DNA from: Candidatus Aenigmarchaeota archaeon CG_4_9_14_3_um_filter_37_18
GTDB taxonomy: Archaea; Aenigmatarchaeota; Aenigmatarchaeia; CG10238-14
Direction: 5' to 3'
DNA: 32,804 nt
NCBI GenBank assembly: GCA_002789635.1
Contig: PFTQ01000061.1
Span: 1-32,804, forward strand
Shown: in pieces, positions 12,989 to 19,244 of the stretch
Numbering within the stretch: position 1 is the stretch's first letter
Layout: each line of letters opens with the position of its first letter
Position numbers and translations under genes: made by a program
The notes under the pieces: generated by a model
The model's input: the letters and a program-made list of their open reading frames with translations, nothing else
Told to the model about the DNA's origin: nothing
The model's database searches: none

Positions 12989-13459
12989 CTAAGTAATTTT
13001 ATCGAGTATTATATGGCTTAGATAACCCCATAGGATGATGAGGTAGTATAAGCAGAATTCAAATCCCGGAAATCTAAAAATCAGCCAAAAAACAAAAGTT
13101 AAGGCAAAAGAAAAAATAAAAGAAAACCAGAGTGTGTGCGTGGCTCCTCTATGCTCTGTCGGGAAGAATCTTATCGCCAAGTAGATTAGTGCGAAGCCAA
13201 TGACTCCAGAAATAACAGAATCAACTGAAAAATTAACAGCTAAAAAACCAGTTACGGCTGATGCTAGGATCAATGAAACATATGCACGTATCCTGCTCTT
13301 GGGTGTGTCAATGTCTGGGAAAAGGGCTGCTGTCAGGTTCAATAAAACTAGAAAAAATATTGTTATTAAATTATTGATTAAGCCCAAGCTAAAAATAAGG
13401 CCTAGAAAAACGGCCACGAAGATCAGGTCGAATATCAAATGAATTTTCCATGAAGGCAT
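12989..13459 (-). CDS. DUF457/YdjM-type membrane-bound metal-dependent hydrolase
   Basis: The 156-residue product has about four membrane helices and the metal-ligand pattern of the family: H near the N terminus (MPSWKIHLIFDL), FPDIDTPKSR, HRGATHTLW, and GYLSHIILDKIT at the C terminus. Such proteins are predicted inner-membrane hydrolases acting on lipid-like substrates; the substrate is unknown. Last gene of the acdB-nucleotidyltransferase-65aa-DUF457 minus-strand run. Confidence 0.75.
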   Translation of the reverse strand: MPSWKIHLIFDLIFVAVFLGLIFSLGLINNLITIFFLVLLNLTAALFPDIDTPKSRIRAYVSLILASAVTGFLAVNFSVDSVISGVIGFALIYLAIRFFPTEHRGATHTLWFSFIFSFALTFVFWLIFRFPGFEFCLYYLIILWGYLSHIILDKIT

Positions 13460-13472
13460 CGCAAAAACCTTA

Positions 13473-13670
13473 CTATATCAATCCCCTTGCTCTCAGGTAT
13501 TTCCTGGCATCAGCCTTAAAATTTTTGCCAGAAAACATATTGGAGAACAGAGATGAACTCCCTTTCAGTTGGGATTCAATCAATTTTTTCTGCTGCTTAA
13601 ACAAACTGTTATCGCTCTTGAGCTTTTCAGCGTACAATTCGATGTAGTCCATATCTGTTTTTGGTTTCAT
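13473..13670 (-). CDS. Small helical protein paired with a nucleotidyltransferase
   Basis: The 65-residue product (MKPKTDMDYIELYAEKLKSD, later ADARKYLRARGLI) is charged and helical. It starts 1 base after the nucleotidyltransferase stop and has a GGGG-type ribosome binding site, so the two are coupled. By analogy with other nucleotidyltransferase pairs it could be the partner of a toxin-antitoxin system; I recognise no family. Confidence 0.6.
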   Translation of the reverse strand: MKPKTDMDYIELYAEKLKSDNSLFKQQKKLIESQLKGSSSLFSNMFSGKNFKADARKYLRARGLI

Positions 13671-13671
13671 T

Positions 13672-14259
13672 TCAGTTCCCCCGTATTATTTTTTCATACT
13701 TATCAAATTTATCCTTGCTCAAAATGTTAGAAAAGAATATCCTTAAGTGTTTGGCATCTTCTTTATCCTTTTTGCTGCCCAAGATTTTCTCCTTATATAG
13801 AATCTCAAATTCGAGAGGGGGGATTTTGAATTCAAAGTCTTTGACCCTTACTTTCTGAGGGTGAGTAAATTCAAAGAACTGGATTTTCTTTTTTTCATTT
13901 ATCGGCACGAATTCCACGTTCGGGAAAATCTCATTCTTTCTTGCGAATCTTATGTTTTGCATATCTTTGATATACTGATAAACTTCTCTTGGATCATCAC
14001 TCTGGTAACACCAAAAATTATTTTTCTGCAGATCATTAAACAGCTCTTCAAAATCATGCTCCTCCATTTTTGGAACAAGAATATCTACATCTTCTGTCCC
14101 CCTCGCCCTCCCGGTAGAAATGCTGACAAAACCGCTTACGATCAAATAATCCGAATATCTTTTAAGAATATTTAGGAAGTCCTTGACAAACAGGTCTAAT
14201 TCCGTCAAATCCCTATCTATCACTATAATATCTTCCTGTAAACAATAGCCTTTAGCCAT
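13672..14259 (-). CDS. Nucleotidyltransferase of the DUF6036/AbiEii-like type
   Basis: The 195-residue product has a Pol-beta-type nucleotidyltransferase core: VSGFVSISTGRARGTEDVDI followed by LVP, where G-F/S...GR-R-T-x-D-V-D provides the metal-binding aspartates. Later NVEFVPINEKKKIQFFEF gives the third acidic strand, and the helical end KEKILGSKKDKEDAKHL is typical of the group. Probably an antitoxin- or toxin-type transferase acting with the downstream 65-residue protein. ATG 14259 is preferred because AAGGTC lies 7 bases upstream; an in-frame TTG at 14280 overlaps acdB. Confidence 0.7.
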   Translation of the reverse strand: MAKGYCLQEDIIVIDRDLTELDLFVKDFLNILKRYSDYLIVSGFVSISTGRARGTEDVDILVPKMEEHDFEELFNDLQKNNFWCYQSDDPREVYQYIKDMQNIRFARKNEIFPNVEFVPINEKKKIQFFEFTHPQKVRVKDFEFKIPPLEFEILYKEKILGSKKDKEDAKHLRIFFSNILSKDKFDKYEKIIRGN

Positions 14260-14272
14260 ATATCTGACCTTT

Positions 14273-14965
14273 TCAATCAATTATTATCCTTGCATCAACA
14301 GCAACTGCTCCTTCAGTCAAAGCAAACACAGGATTAATATCCAGCTCGACAATATCATCATTCTCCTCAAGCATGCGGGAAGTCCTAATAAGAATGTCCA
14401 CTAAAGCCTTAAAGTCAACTGGCTTTTGCCCCCTCGCTCCCCGAAGAACTTTCACTCCTTTAATCTCGCTGATCATATTCACAGCATCTTTCTCGTTAAT
14501 AGGAACCACACGAAAGCTGACATCATTAAACACCTCGACAAACACTCCGCCTAAACCGAACAGCAAAACCTGACCGAATGTTGGGTCTTTTTTCCCGCCG
14601 ACAATAACCTCAGCAGCTTTCGGCAGCATCTTTTGAACAAATATTCCGTCTATCCTAGCTTCAGGCTTATTCTTTTTAATATTTTTTATCAATTCTATCA
14701 ACCCATCCCTCAATTCCTTTTCATTCTTTACCCCGGTTATTACCCCGCCGGCATCTGTCTTGTGAATTATGTCTTTGCTGACTACTTTTAGAACAAGCGG
14801 ATATCCACGCTTGTCTGCGAAAGCTAAAGCGTCTTCTATTTGCTGGACAACTAAACCGTCAACAACAGGTATCCGATAATGCTTAAGGATTTCTCTGGAT
14901 TCCAATTCTGTCAGGTTTTTTCTGTTTTCTTTTCTGGCTTGGTCAAAGATAGGCTCGGGCTTCAT
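14273..14965 (-). CDS. acdB: ADP-forming acetyl-CoA synthetase, beta subunit
   Basis: The 230-residue product is an ATP-grasp subunit of the archaeal enzyme that turns acetyl-CoA, ADP and phosphate into acetate, ATP and CoA. Motifs: SREILKHYRIPV, GYPLVLKVVSKDIIHKTDAG then GVITGV, VQKMLPKAAEVIVGGKKDPT, FGLGGVFVEV and VELDINPVFA. Size equals separate beta subunits. The alpha subunit is not in the window. With the por operon it completes the pyruvate-to-acetate route that yields ATP. An AT-rich stretch with TATA character precedes the start; no ribosome binding site is visible. Confidence 0.92.
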   Translation of the reverse strand: MKPEPIFDQARKENRKNLTELESREILKHYRIPVVDGLVVQQIEDALAFADKRGYPLVLKVVSKDIIHKTDAGGVITGVKNEKELRDGLIELIKNIKKNKPEARIDGIFVQKMLPKAAEVIVGGKKDPTFGQVLLFGLGGVFVEVFNDVSFRVVPINEKDAVNMISEIKGVKVLRGARGQKPVDFKALVDILIRTSRMLEENDDIVELDINPVFALTEGAVAVDARIIID

Positions 14966-15001
14966 GATATATATTATGTTTTTGTTAATTAAAAATTAGG
15001 G

Positions 15002-15133
15002 GGTTTTTTCGCAACTGATTTTAAATGGAGGAACTAGGCAAGAAGCTTTAAAGAATATAATGGATGCCTACAAGGTTATCTGATCAGCCTTAGAAAACAC
15101 AATGAGCCTATTCCGCTTCCTATTCGCGGGTGA
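15002..15133 (+). pseudogene. hicB: hicB antitoxin remnant
   Basis: Pieces of a HicB-type antitoxin are spread over two frames: GFFATDF in the first, TRQEALKNIMDAYKVI in a second, and GYLISLRKHNEPIPLPIRG back in the first, ending at TGA 15131-15133. Together they match the HicB pattern (FAT..., T-x-EEAL-NI-DAI, Y--SL-K--EPIP) interrupted by frameshifts and an in-frame stop. No hicA is seen. Confidence 0.55.
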
Positions 15134-15271
15134 ACACTCTGCCTTTCATTAATTAAACTAATCTATTTGATAAAATCTGTATTTTTTGGCAATAGATATA
15201 ATTTGATGGCAATTTTACTCGACAATCTTAAAGGTTTTTATTGATAAACACAGAAGATATTAAGGATTATA

Positions 15272-15904
15272 ATGAATCTAATTGAATTTTTTATCGGCTT
15301 TATTTTTCATCTGGATAAAAACCTCAGCCTGATTATTCAGGCATTCGGCCATTGGTCTTATCTTATCCTATTCCTCATCATATTCTGTGAGACAGGGCTA
15401 GTAATAACGCCTTTTCTCCCAGGGGATTCATTGATATTTCTCTGCGGGGCATTTGCCAGCAGTGGGGCATTCAGCCTCTGGATATTATTTTTTGTTCTTT
15501 CTTTGGCCACAATAATCGGGGACACCGTGAATTATTGGGCTGGGCATTTTTTTGGCCCTAGAATATTCCGCAAAGATACGCGCATCCTTAAGAAAGAATA
15601 CTTGGACGAAACATACAAATTCTATGAAAAACACGGGGGAAAAACAATAATATTGGCAAGGTTTATTCCGATTATCCGCACTTTCGCTCCATTTGTCGCT
15701 GGTATTGGGAAGATGTCTTACTCGAGATTTATCATTTATAATATAATAGGCGGAATTTCTTGGATATCGCTTTTTCTTTTTGGCGGGTATTATTTAGGCA
15801 ACATTCCTATAGTAAAAGAGAACTTATCTTTGGTTATTTTATTGATTATATTTGTTTCTTTGCTGCCGTCTGCAGTTAAATTCTTCTTCAGGAAAAAGAA
15901 GTAA
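15272..15904 (+). CDS. DedA/VTT-family membrane protein
   Basis: The 210-residue product has about five membrane helices and the DedA signature: FLPGDSLIFLCGAFASSGAF, GDTVNYWAGHFFG, and ARFIPIIRTFAPFVAGIGKM followed by the GGISW segment. DedA proteins are linked to flipping of lipid carriers or membrane homeostasis; the acidic and Arg residues in these motifs (E40 in FCETGLV, R in FIPIIR) are kept. Transcribed alone, with AT-rich promoter sequence before the ATG. Confidence 0.88.
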   Translation: MNLIEFFIGFIFHLDKNLSLIIQAFGHWSYLILFLIIFCETGLVITPFLPGDSLIFLCGAFASSGAFSLWILFFVLSLATIIGDTVNYWAGHFFGPRIFRKDTRILKKEYLDETYKFYEKHGGKTIILARFIPIIRTFAPFVAGIGKMSYSRFIIYNIIGGISWISLFLFGGYYLGNIPIVKENLSLVILLIIFVSLLPSAVKFFFRKKK

Positions 15905-16002
15905 GTTCTCCATGGAATATCGATTGCTTTGATTATATCTTTGCCCTTCCAGCCTTCAAGAAGTTTTACTCTAATAAAAACGATTTTGTTGCTCCTATCC
16001 AC
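15790..16002 (-). CDS. Uncertain small ORF overlapping dedA
   Basis: A GTG start at 16002 with GGGTGAT just upstream opens a frame reading MDRSNKIVFIRVKLLEGWKG and KDIIKAIDIPWRTYFF. The remaining 30 codons are antisense to dedA and look arbitrary. Either a real short gene or a 5' remnant that runs into dedA. Confidence 0.25.
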   Translation of the reverse strand: MDRSNKIVFIRVKLLEGWKGKDIIKAIDIPWRTYFFFLKKNLTADGSKETNIINKITKDKFSFTIGMLPK

Positions 16003-16082
16003 CTTATCACCCTTTATTTATTGTGTGAGTGCAATTAATTGGGATAGTACATACTTTCTCATCAGCTTTCTAAAAACAAACT

Positions 16083-16340
16083 TTATTTTTTTCTAAGTTT
16101 TTTGTAAATCTTATCCCGATGGTTAAAATCTAAAAGATAAATTTTATTGTTTTTATAAGAATAGAGCAATCTAAAAGGTTTAATATATATTTTTCTCATT
16201 CCCTTTTCGTAACTAAGGAATTTGCCTCTTTCTGGATCTTTAATTATTTTCTTTATTTGTTTCAACATCTTTTCTTTAGTTTTTTTATCCTTGATTTTCT
16301 TTATTTGTTCAATAAATTCTTTCGATCGAATGATCTCCAT
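16083..16340 (-). CDS. RelE/ParE-type toxin
   Basis: The 85-residue product has the RelE/ParE fold pattern: two N-terminal helices (EFIEQIKKIKDKKTKEKMLK), then basic strands (GMRKIYIKPFRLLYSYKNNK, IYLLDFNHRDKIYKKL). RelE-type toxins cut mRNA on the ribosome and use basic residues as seen here. It lies 12 bases after the AbrB-type antitoxin in the usual antitoxin-toxin order. Confidence 0.8.
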   Translation of the reverse strand: MEIIRSKEFIEQIKKIKDKKTKEKMLKQIKKIIKDPERGKFLSYEKGMRKIYIKPFRLLYSYKNNKIYLLDFNHRDKIYKKLRKK

Positions 16341-16352
16341 CAGAAAGCCCCT

Positions 16353-16646
16353 TTATTCTTTAACCCATTCTTCCATTTCTTTTAGAAATTCTTCTTTTGT
16401 TTGTATAACACATTTTCCCCTTTCAATTTCCTTTAGTCTGTCTTCAGCTATTTTTATATCTATTAAATCTTCTTTAAGTTGCTCTAAAGTCTCGGATTTC
16501 AGTTTTTTCATTTGTTGAAAAATAAGTTTATTATCAATTTTGACAACTAGAAATTTCTCTCCCTTCCTAATATTCATTTCTTCTCTGAACTCTTGTGGTA
16601 TTACGATTTGACCCCTTTCTCCAACTTTAGATATTTCTATATCCAT
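16353..16646 (-). CDS. AbrB/SpoVT-type antitoxin
   Basis: The 97-residue product starts with a swapped-hairpin AbrB domain (MDIEISKVGERGQIVIPQEF then REEMNIRKGEKFLVVKID), which binds DNA, followed by a charged helical tail (IKIAEDRLKEIERGKC) that should wrap the toxin. ATG 16646 is chosen for GGTG six bases upstream; GTG 16655 is part of that site. An 18-bp palindrome upstream is the likely operator for self-repression. Confidence 0.85.
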   Translation of the reverse strand: MDIEISKVGERGQIVIPQEFREEMNIRKGEKFLVVKIDNKLIFQQMKKLKSETLEQLKEDLIDIKIAEDRLKEIERGKCVIQTKEEFLKEMEEWVKE

Positions 16647-16665
16647 TTTTAACACCAGTATGAAT

Positions 16666-16683
16666 AATATGATTAATCATATT
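16666..16683. promoter_or_regulatory. Palindromic operator of the AbrB/RelE pair
   Basis: AATATGATTAATCATATT is a perfect 18-bp palindrome 20 bases before the antitoxin ATG, overlapping the edge of a minus-strand TATA box (TTTAAATATG). Position and symmetry fit the site where the AbrB-type antitoxin represses its own operon. Confidence 0.65.
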
Positions 16684-16768
16684 TAAATGTTTCATTTCTA
16701 TTAAAAAATGAGGATTTGCTCTAGCATTTAAAAAAATTTGCTTTTAAAGTTTAAAAAAGGCAATTTAA

Positions 16769-16876
16769 CTTCAACAGAACGTTCAATATTCAATCATTAG
16801 AGAGGAAAAGATAGTTGACCATAACTTTGACTTATTACTGAAAGACGTGGAATTACTGAAGGGGTATATCTCTTAA
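16769..16876 (+). pseudogene. Possible C-terminal gene fragment (35 codons)
   Basis: A start-less plus-strand frame reads IIREEKIVDHNFDLLLKDVE then LLKGYIS before TAA. Composition is protein-like and it overlaps the end of the opposing ORF at 16853. Probably debris beside the tRNA gene. The rest of 16684-16852 is AT-rich with nothing recognisable. Confidence 0.25.
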
Positions 16877-17098
16877 AGTATCTAAAGCTTCTGGAGTTAG
16901 TTCATTTCCTGAAAAGAGACAGCCATGGCAAAAACCATTTCTAGTTAAATATTCAGCAATTGTATTTTCGGTTCCATCAGGTCTGGCTTCAATGAATATC
17001 TCTAAAGCAGCTCCATGAATAAGACGACCAAAATATAAATTTTCCCTTAAATTTGAATATTGTGCTAAAGAACCTAAACCACATCTGACTCTATGCAA
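16853..17098 (-). CDS. Start-less ORF downstream of the tRNA gene, likely 5'-truncated
   Basis: The frame is open from inside the tRNA gene to 16853 but has no ATG or GTG outside the tRNA; TTG 17098 is the only plausible start. It reads ENLYFGRLIHGAALEIFIEA and RPDGTENTIAEYLTRNGFCH, with two cysteines in CHGCLF and a final ELTPEALDTLRDIPLQ. Composition looks genuine. It may be a gene whose 5' end was lost when an element integrated at the tRNA 3' end. No family recognised. Confidence 0.35.
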   Translation of the reverse strand: MHRVRCGLGSLAQYSNLRENLYFGRLIHGAALEIFIEARPDGTENTIAEYLTRNGFCHGCLFSGNELTPEALDTLRDIPLQ

Positions 17099-17147
17099 AT
17101 CATCATTAGCATCCCTGATGGTATCTTGTTGACCATATATATTTGAG

Positions 17148-17255
17148 TAGTCCCGGCAGGATTCGAACCTGCGTCTAGAGGTTACTCCCAATTCACGTCC
17201 AGAGCCTCGTATTCAAGGGTTTAAATACCTTGCTTGACCGCTACACCACGGGACT
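17148..17255 (-). tRNA. tRNA-Gln (CUG anticodon) with two introns
   Basis: Minus strand, 108 bases; mature length 73. The acceptor is AGTCCCG pairing with CGGGACT (discriminator A), D arm GTGTAGCGGTCAAGCAT, T arm GCAGG-TTCGAAT-CCTGC. A1:U72 and the D arm resemble archaeal tRNA-Gln. The anticodon loop CTCTGGA has CTG at 17202-17200. A 16-base intron (17183-17198) lies at canonical 37/38: central helix CTCT/GGAG, bulges GG|A and TA|A. A second, 19-base intron (17212-17230) lies at the end of the D arm: central helix CAAG/CTTG, bulges CA|A and AA|T. Both have the 3-base bulges and 4-bp helix needed by the archaeal splicing endonuclease. Position 27 and 43 are mismatched (C-U). No CCA is encoded. 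Confidence 0.85.
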
Positions 17256-17310
17256 ATAAGAAATAATTGGAATATTAACATTAATTAACTTTTTTTCCTA
17301 TATCAATGAA

Positions 17311-18498
17311 ATGAATGGCATGGAATTTTTGCTCAATGAGGTTAAAAAGGAGAAAGAATTAGTCAAGGACAGCTTAATTATTTTTATAGCAAACGGGGGT
17401 CCGGCAATAATAAACTTTGCTGTCAACCTCATGCTGGCGAAAATATTTATTCCTGAATCTTTCGGGATTTTTAAAAATATAACATATCTGCTTACATTCT
17501 TTTCTTCCCTCATGGATTTTGGGTCCGGAGTCACACTGACAAAGTATATTGCCCAATTCAGGGTCAAAGGAAAAGAAAAAATAGGCTATATGAGCAGATG
17601 GTTTTTAAAATTAAGGCTTATTGTCTATTCTGTTTTGTTCATTGGCTTGTTCATTTTTATTAAGCCGATTGCTGTTTATTTCTTGCATGATGCGTCTCTA
17701 AGCTATCTGGTAATTTTTGGGCTTTCAATAGTTTTTGCAAATATCTTTTCAATTTTACCTTCAATGGTCATCGGCTATGAAAATTTCAAGCTCTTTTTGG
17801 TTTCAAGAATGACAGCAAGCTTTGGCTCCCTGATTTTTGGAGTGGGGCTAGGATACTTCTTTGGATTGCCTTATGCTATTATTGGTTTTGGCTTTTCTAA
17901 TCTTTTAGCCAACATAATCTGCCTCAAATTCCTGTCTGAGAAGAAAAGCTTCAGCAAAGATGGGGGGAGTTTCAACCTTAAGAAAATATTTTTAAAATTT
18001 TCCCTTCCTATGTATATTTTCAGCCTCCCGAGCTCTTTCGGAAGTGCGATTGTCCCGTTATTGAGCCTGTTCTTTTCAATGGACCTGATAGGACAATATT
18101 CATTCTCTTTCCTGTTTTATGCTGCGGGCTTAGTCATACCTGGAGCTTTAGCAACAATTCTGCTTCCGAAGTTTTCCAGGTTAAATGCCTTAAAAAATGA
18201 TAAAAAAATCAGGGGAATTTTAATGAAGGTTTTTTTTGTTTATACTGTTATTGTTATTGGAGGCATAGCCGGGACTTTATTGTTTGGCGAAGCTATTATA
18301 TCAATAATCGCCCCGCAATACTTGCCTGGAATTTTGTTTTTTAAAGCCTTAATTTCGCTTGGGTTGGTTTCAGGTTACCTTTCAATATTCGAGTCCTACC
18401 TGACATCAAAGGAAATGATAAAAGAAGTTGCATTGGTTGTGTTGGCCCAGAATATTTTGCTGTTTTTAGTAAGTTACATTCTATTGAAAAACTTTTAG
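17311..18498 (+). CDS. Wzx-like polysaccharide/lipid-linked oligosaccharide flippase
   Basis: The 395-residue product has about 12 membrane helices in the pattern of the MATE-like Wzx family. It begins with the usual amphipathic segment and IFIANGGPAIINFAVNLML, then PESFGIFKNITYLLTFFSSL with MDFGSG, and IIGFGFSNLLANIICL. Such proteins move lipid-linked sugars across the membrane, which fits the very sequon-rich surface protein encoded nearby. ATG 17311 is used; ATG 17320 is an alternative. The gene ends 4 bases into the convergent neighbour. Confidence 0.85.
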   Translation: MNGMEFLLNEVKKEKELVKDSLIIFIANGGPAIINFAVNLMLAKIFIPESFGIFKNITYLLTFFSSLMDFGSGVTLTKYIAQFRVKGKEKIGYMSRWFLKLRLIVYSVLFIGLFIFIKPIAVYFLHDASLSYLVIFGLSIVFANIFSILPSMVIGYENFKLFLVSRMTASFGSLIFGVGLGYFFGLPYAIIGFGFSNLLANIICLKFLSEKKSFSKDGGSFNLKKIFLKFSLPMYIFSLPSSFGSAIVPLLSLFFSMDLIGQYSFSFLFYAAGLVIPGALATILLPKFSRLNALKNDKKIRGILMKVFFVYTVIVIGGIAGTLLFGEAIISIIAPQYLPGILFFKALISLGLVSGYLSIFESYLTSKEMIKEVALVVLAQNILLFLVSYILLKNF

Positions 18499-19226
18499 GC
18501 TTTTGGCATATATCCCTGCTGCCTTTCATATCTAATGAGCTTCATTCTTTTTACCCATTCAAAATAGATATTTGCAGTTTCAAGGTCATCTGCCTCTTTC
18601 CAGGTCTGCATTATATGAACTATCGACTTCAGCAGAAAATCCTCTTTTTTATCATCCCAGAAGCCAATCATCTTCAGCCTTTTCAAATTATTTTCCAGTG
18701 AGAATAATTCCTTTATGATTTCTTTTTTGTCTGAGAGGATTGACAGCAGGCTTAGGCTCTGGTAGAACTTATCGTTGACTTGAACCATGACTGTTAATTG
18801 GGTGAATGAATTTTCAATTGATTTTTTAATATCTTCGATTCTTGCCTCAGCTTCAGAATTTTTGGAAGAATTATCTGGCTGAAAATCAATGTTTTTCTTA
18901 TTGTTCTCCAGAAGATTTTTAACTCCTTTTAACTCAAGGTTGAATTTGTCTAGTCTGCTTAGGATTTCTTCTTTGTTACCCGACTCTGCGAGATCAGGTT
19001 TTTGATTTATTTCAGCATGTGCATTAGCTGGAATAATATTTGGCGGTTTTTCTCTGTTCATGGATTGAATTTCATCATCGATATTTTCTATTCTTTTTCT
19101 GTTGCTTTTTATTATTTCTTCATACTCCTCTTTGCTGATGAACCCATTTTCATACCCTTTCTGTATCTGAGAGAGAGTATTCATAATATCTCTTTTCTTT
19201 TCTTCCATTTTTTTTATTTCATTCAT
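18495..19226 (-). CDS. Cytoplasmic coiled-coil protein of the surface operon (SHOCT-like motif)
   Basis: The 243-residue product has an N-terminal helical hairpin, KKRDIMNTLSQIQKGYENGF then ISKEEYEEI...RIENIDDEI (about 9-55), resembling SHOCT-type motifs and recurring in both upstream proteins. A variable polar linker, a coiled coil (about 85-150) and a C-terminal helical domain (EDFLLKSIVHIMQTWKEADD then LETANIYFEWVKRMKLIRYE) follow. No signal peptide, so it acts inside. It lies 18 bases after the giant surface protein gene, third in the operon. Likely an adaptor docking on the cytoplasmic tail; inference from the shared motif. Confidence 0.6.
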   Translation of the reverse strand: MNEIKKMEEKKRDIMNTLSQIQKGYENGFISKEEYEEIIKSNRKRIENIDDEIQSMNREKPPNIIPANAHAEINQKPDLAESGNKEEILSRLDKFNLELKGVKNLLENNKKNIDFQPDNSSKNSEAEARIEDIKKSIENSFTQLTVMVQVNDKFYQSLSLLSILSDKKEIIKELFSLENNLKRLKMIGFWDDKKEDFLLKSIVHIMQTWKEADDLETANIYFEWVKRMKLIRYERQQGYMPKA

Positions 19227-19244
19227 GCAATCTACAAATATAAT

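Noticed and set aside
17148-17255. Reading the tRNA as a type II tRNA (Leu/Ser) with a long variable arm
   Set aside because: The acceptor starts with A1:U72, the D arm resembles archaeal tRNA-Gln, and the extra segments fit two bulge-helix-bulge introns exactly; the long-arm fold leaves a 10-base anticodon loop.
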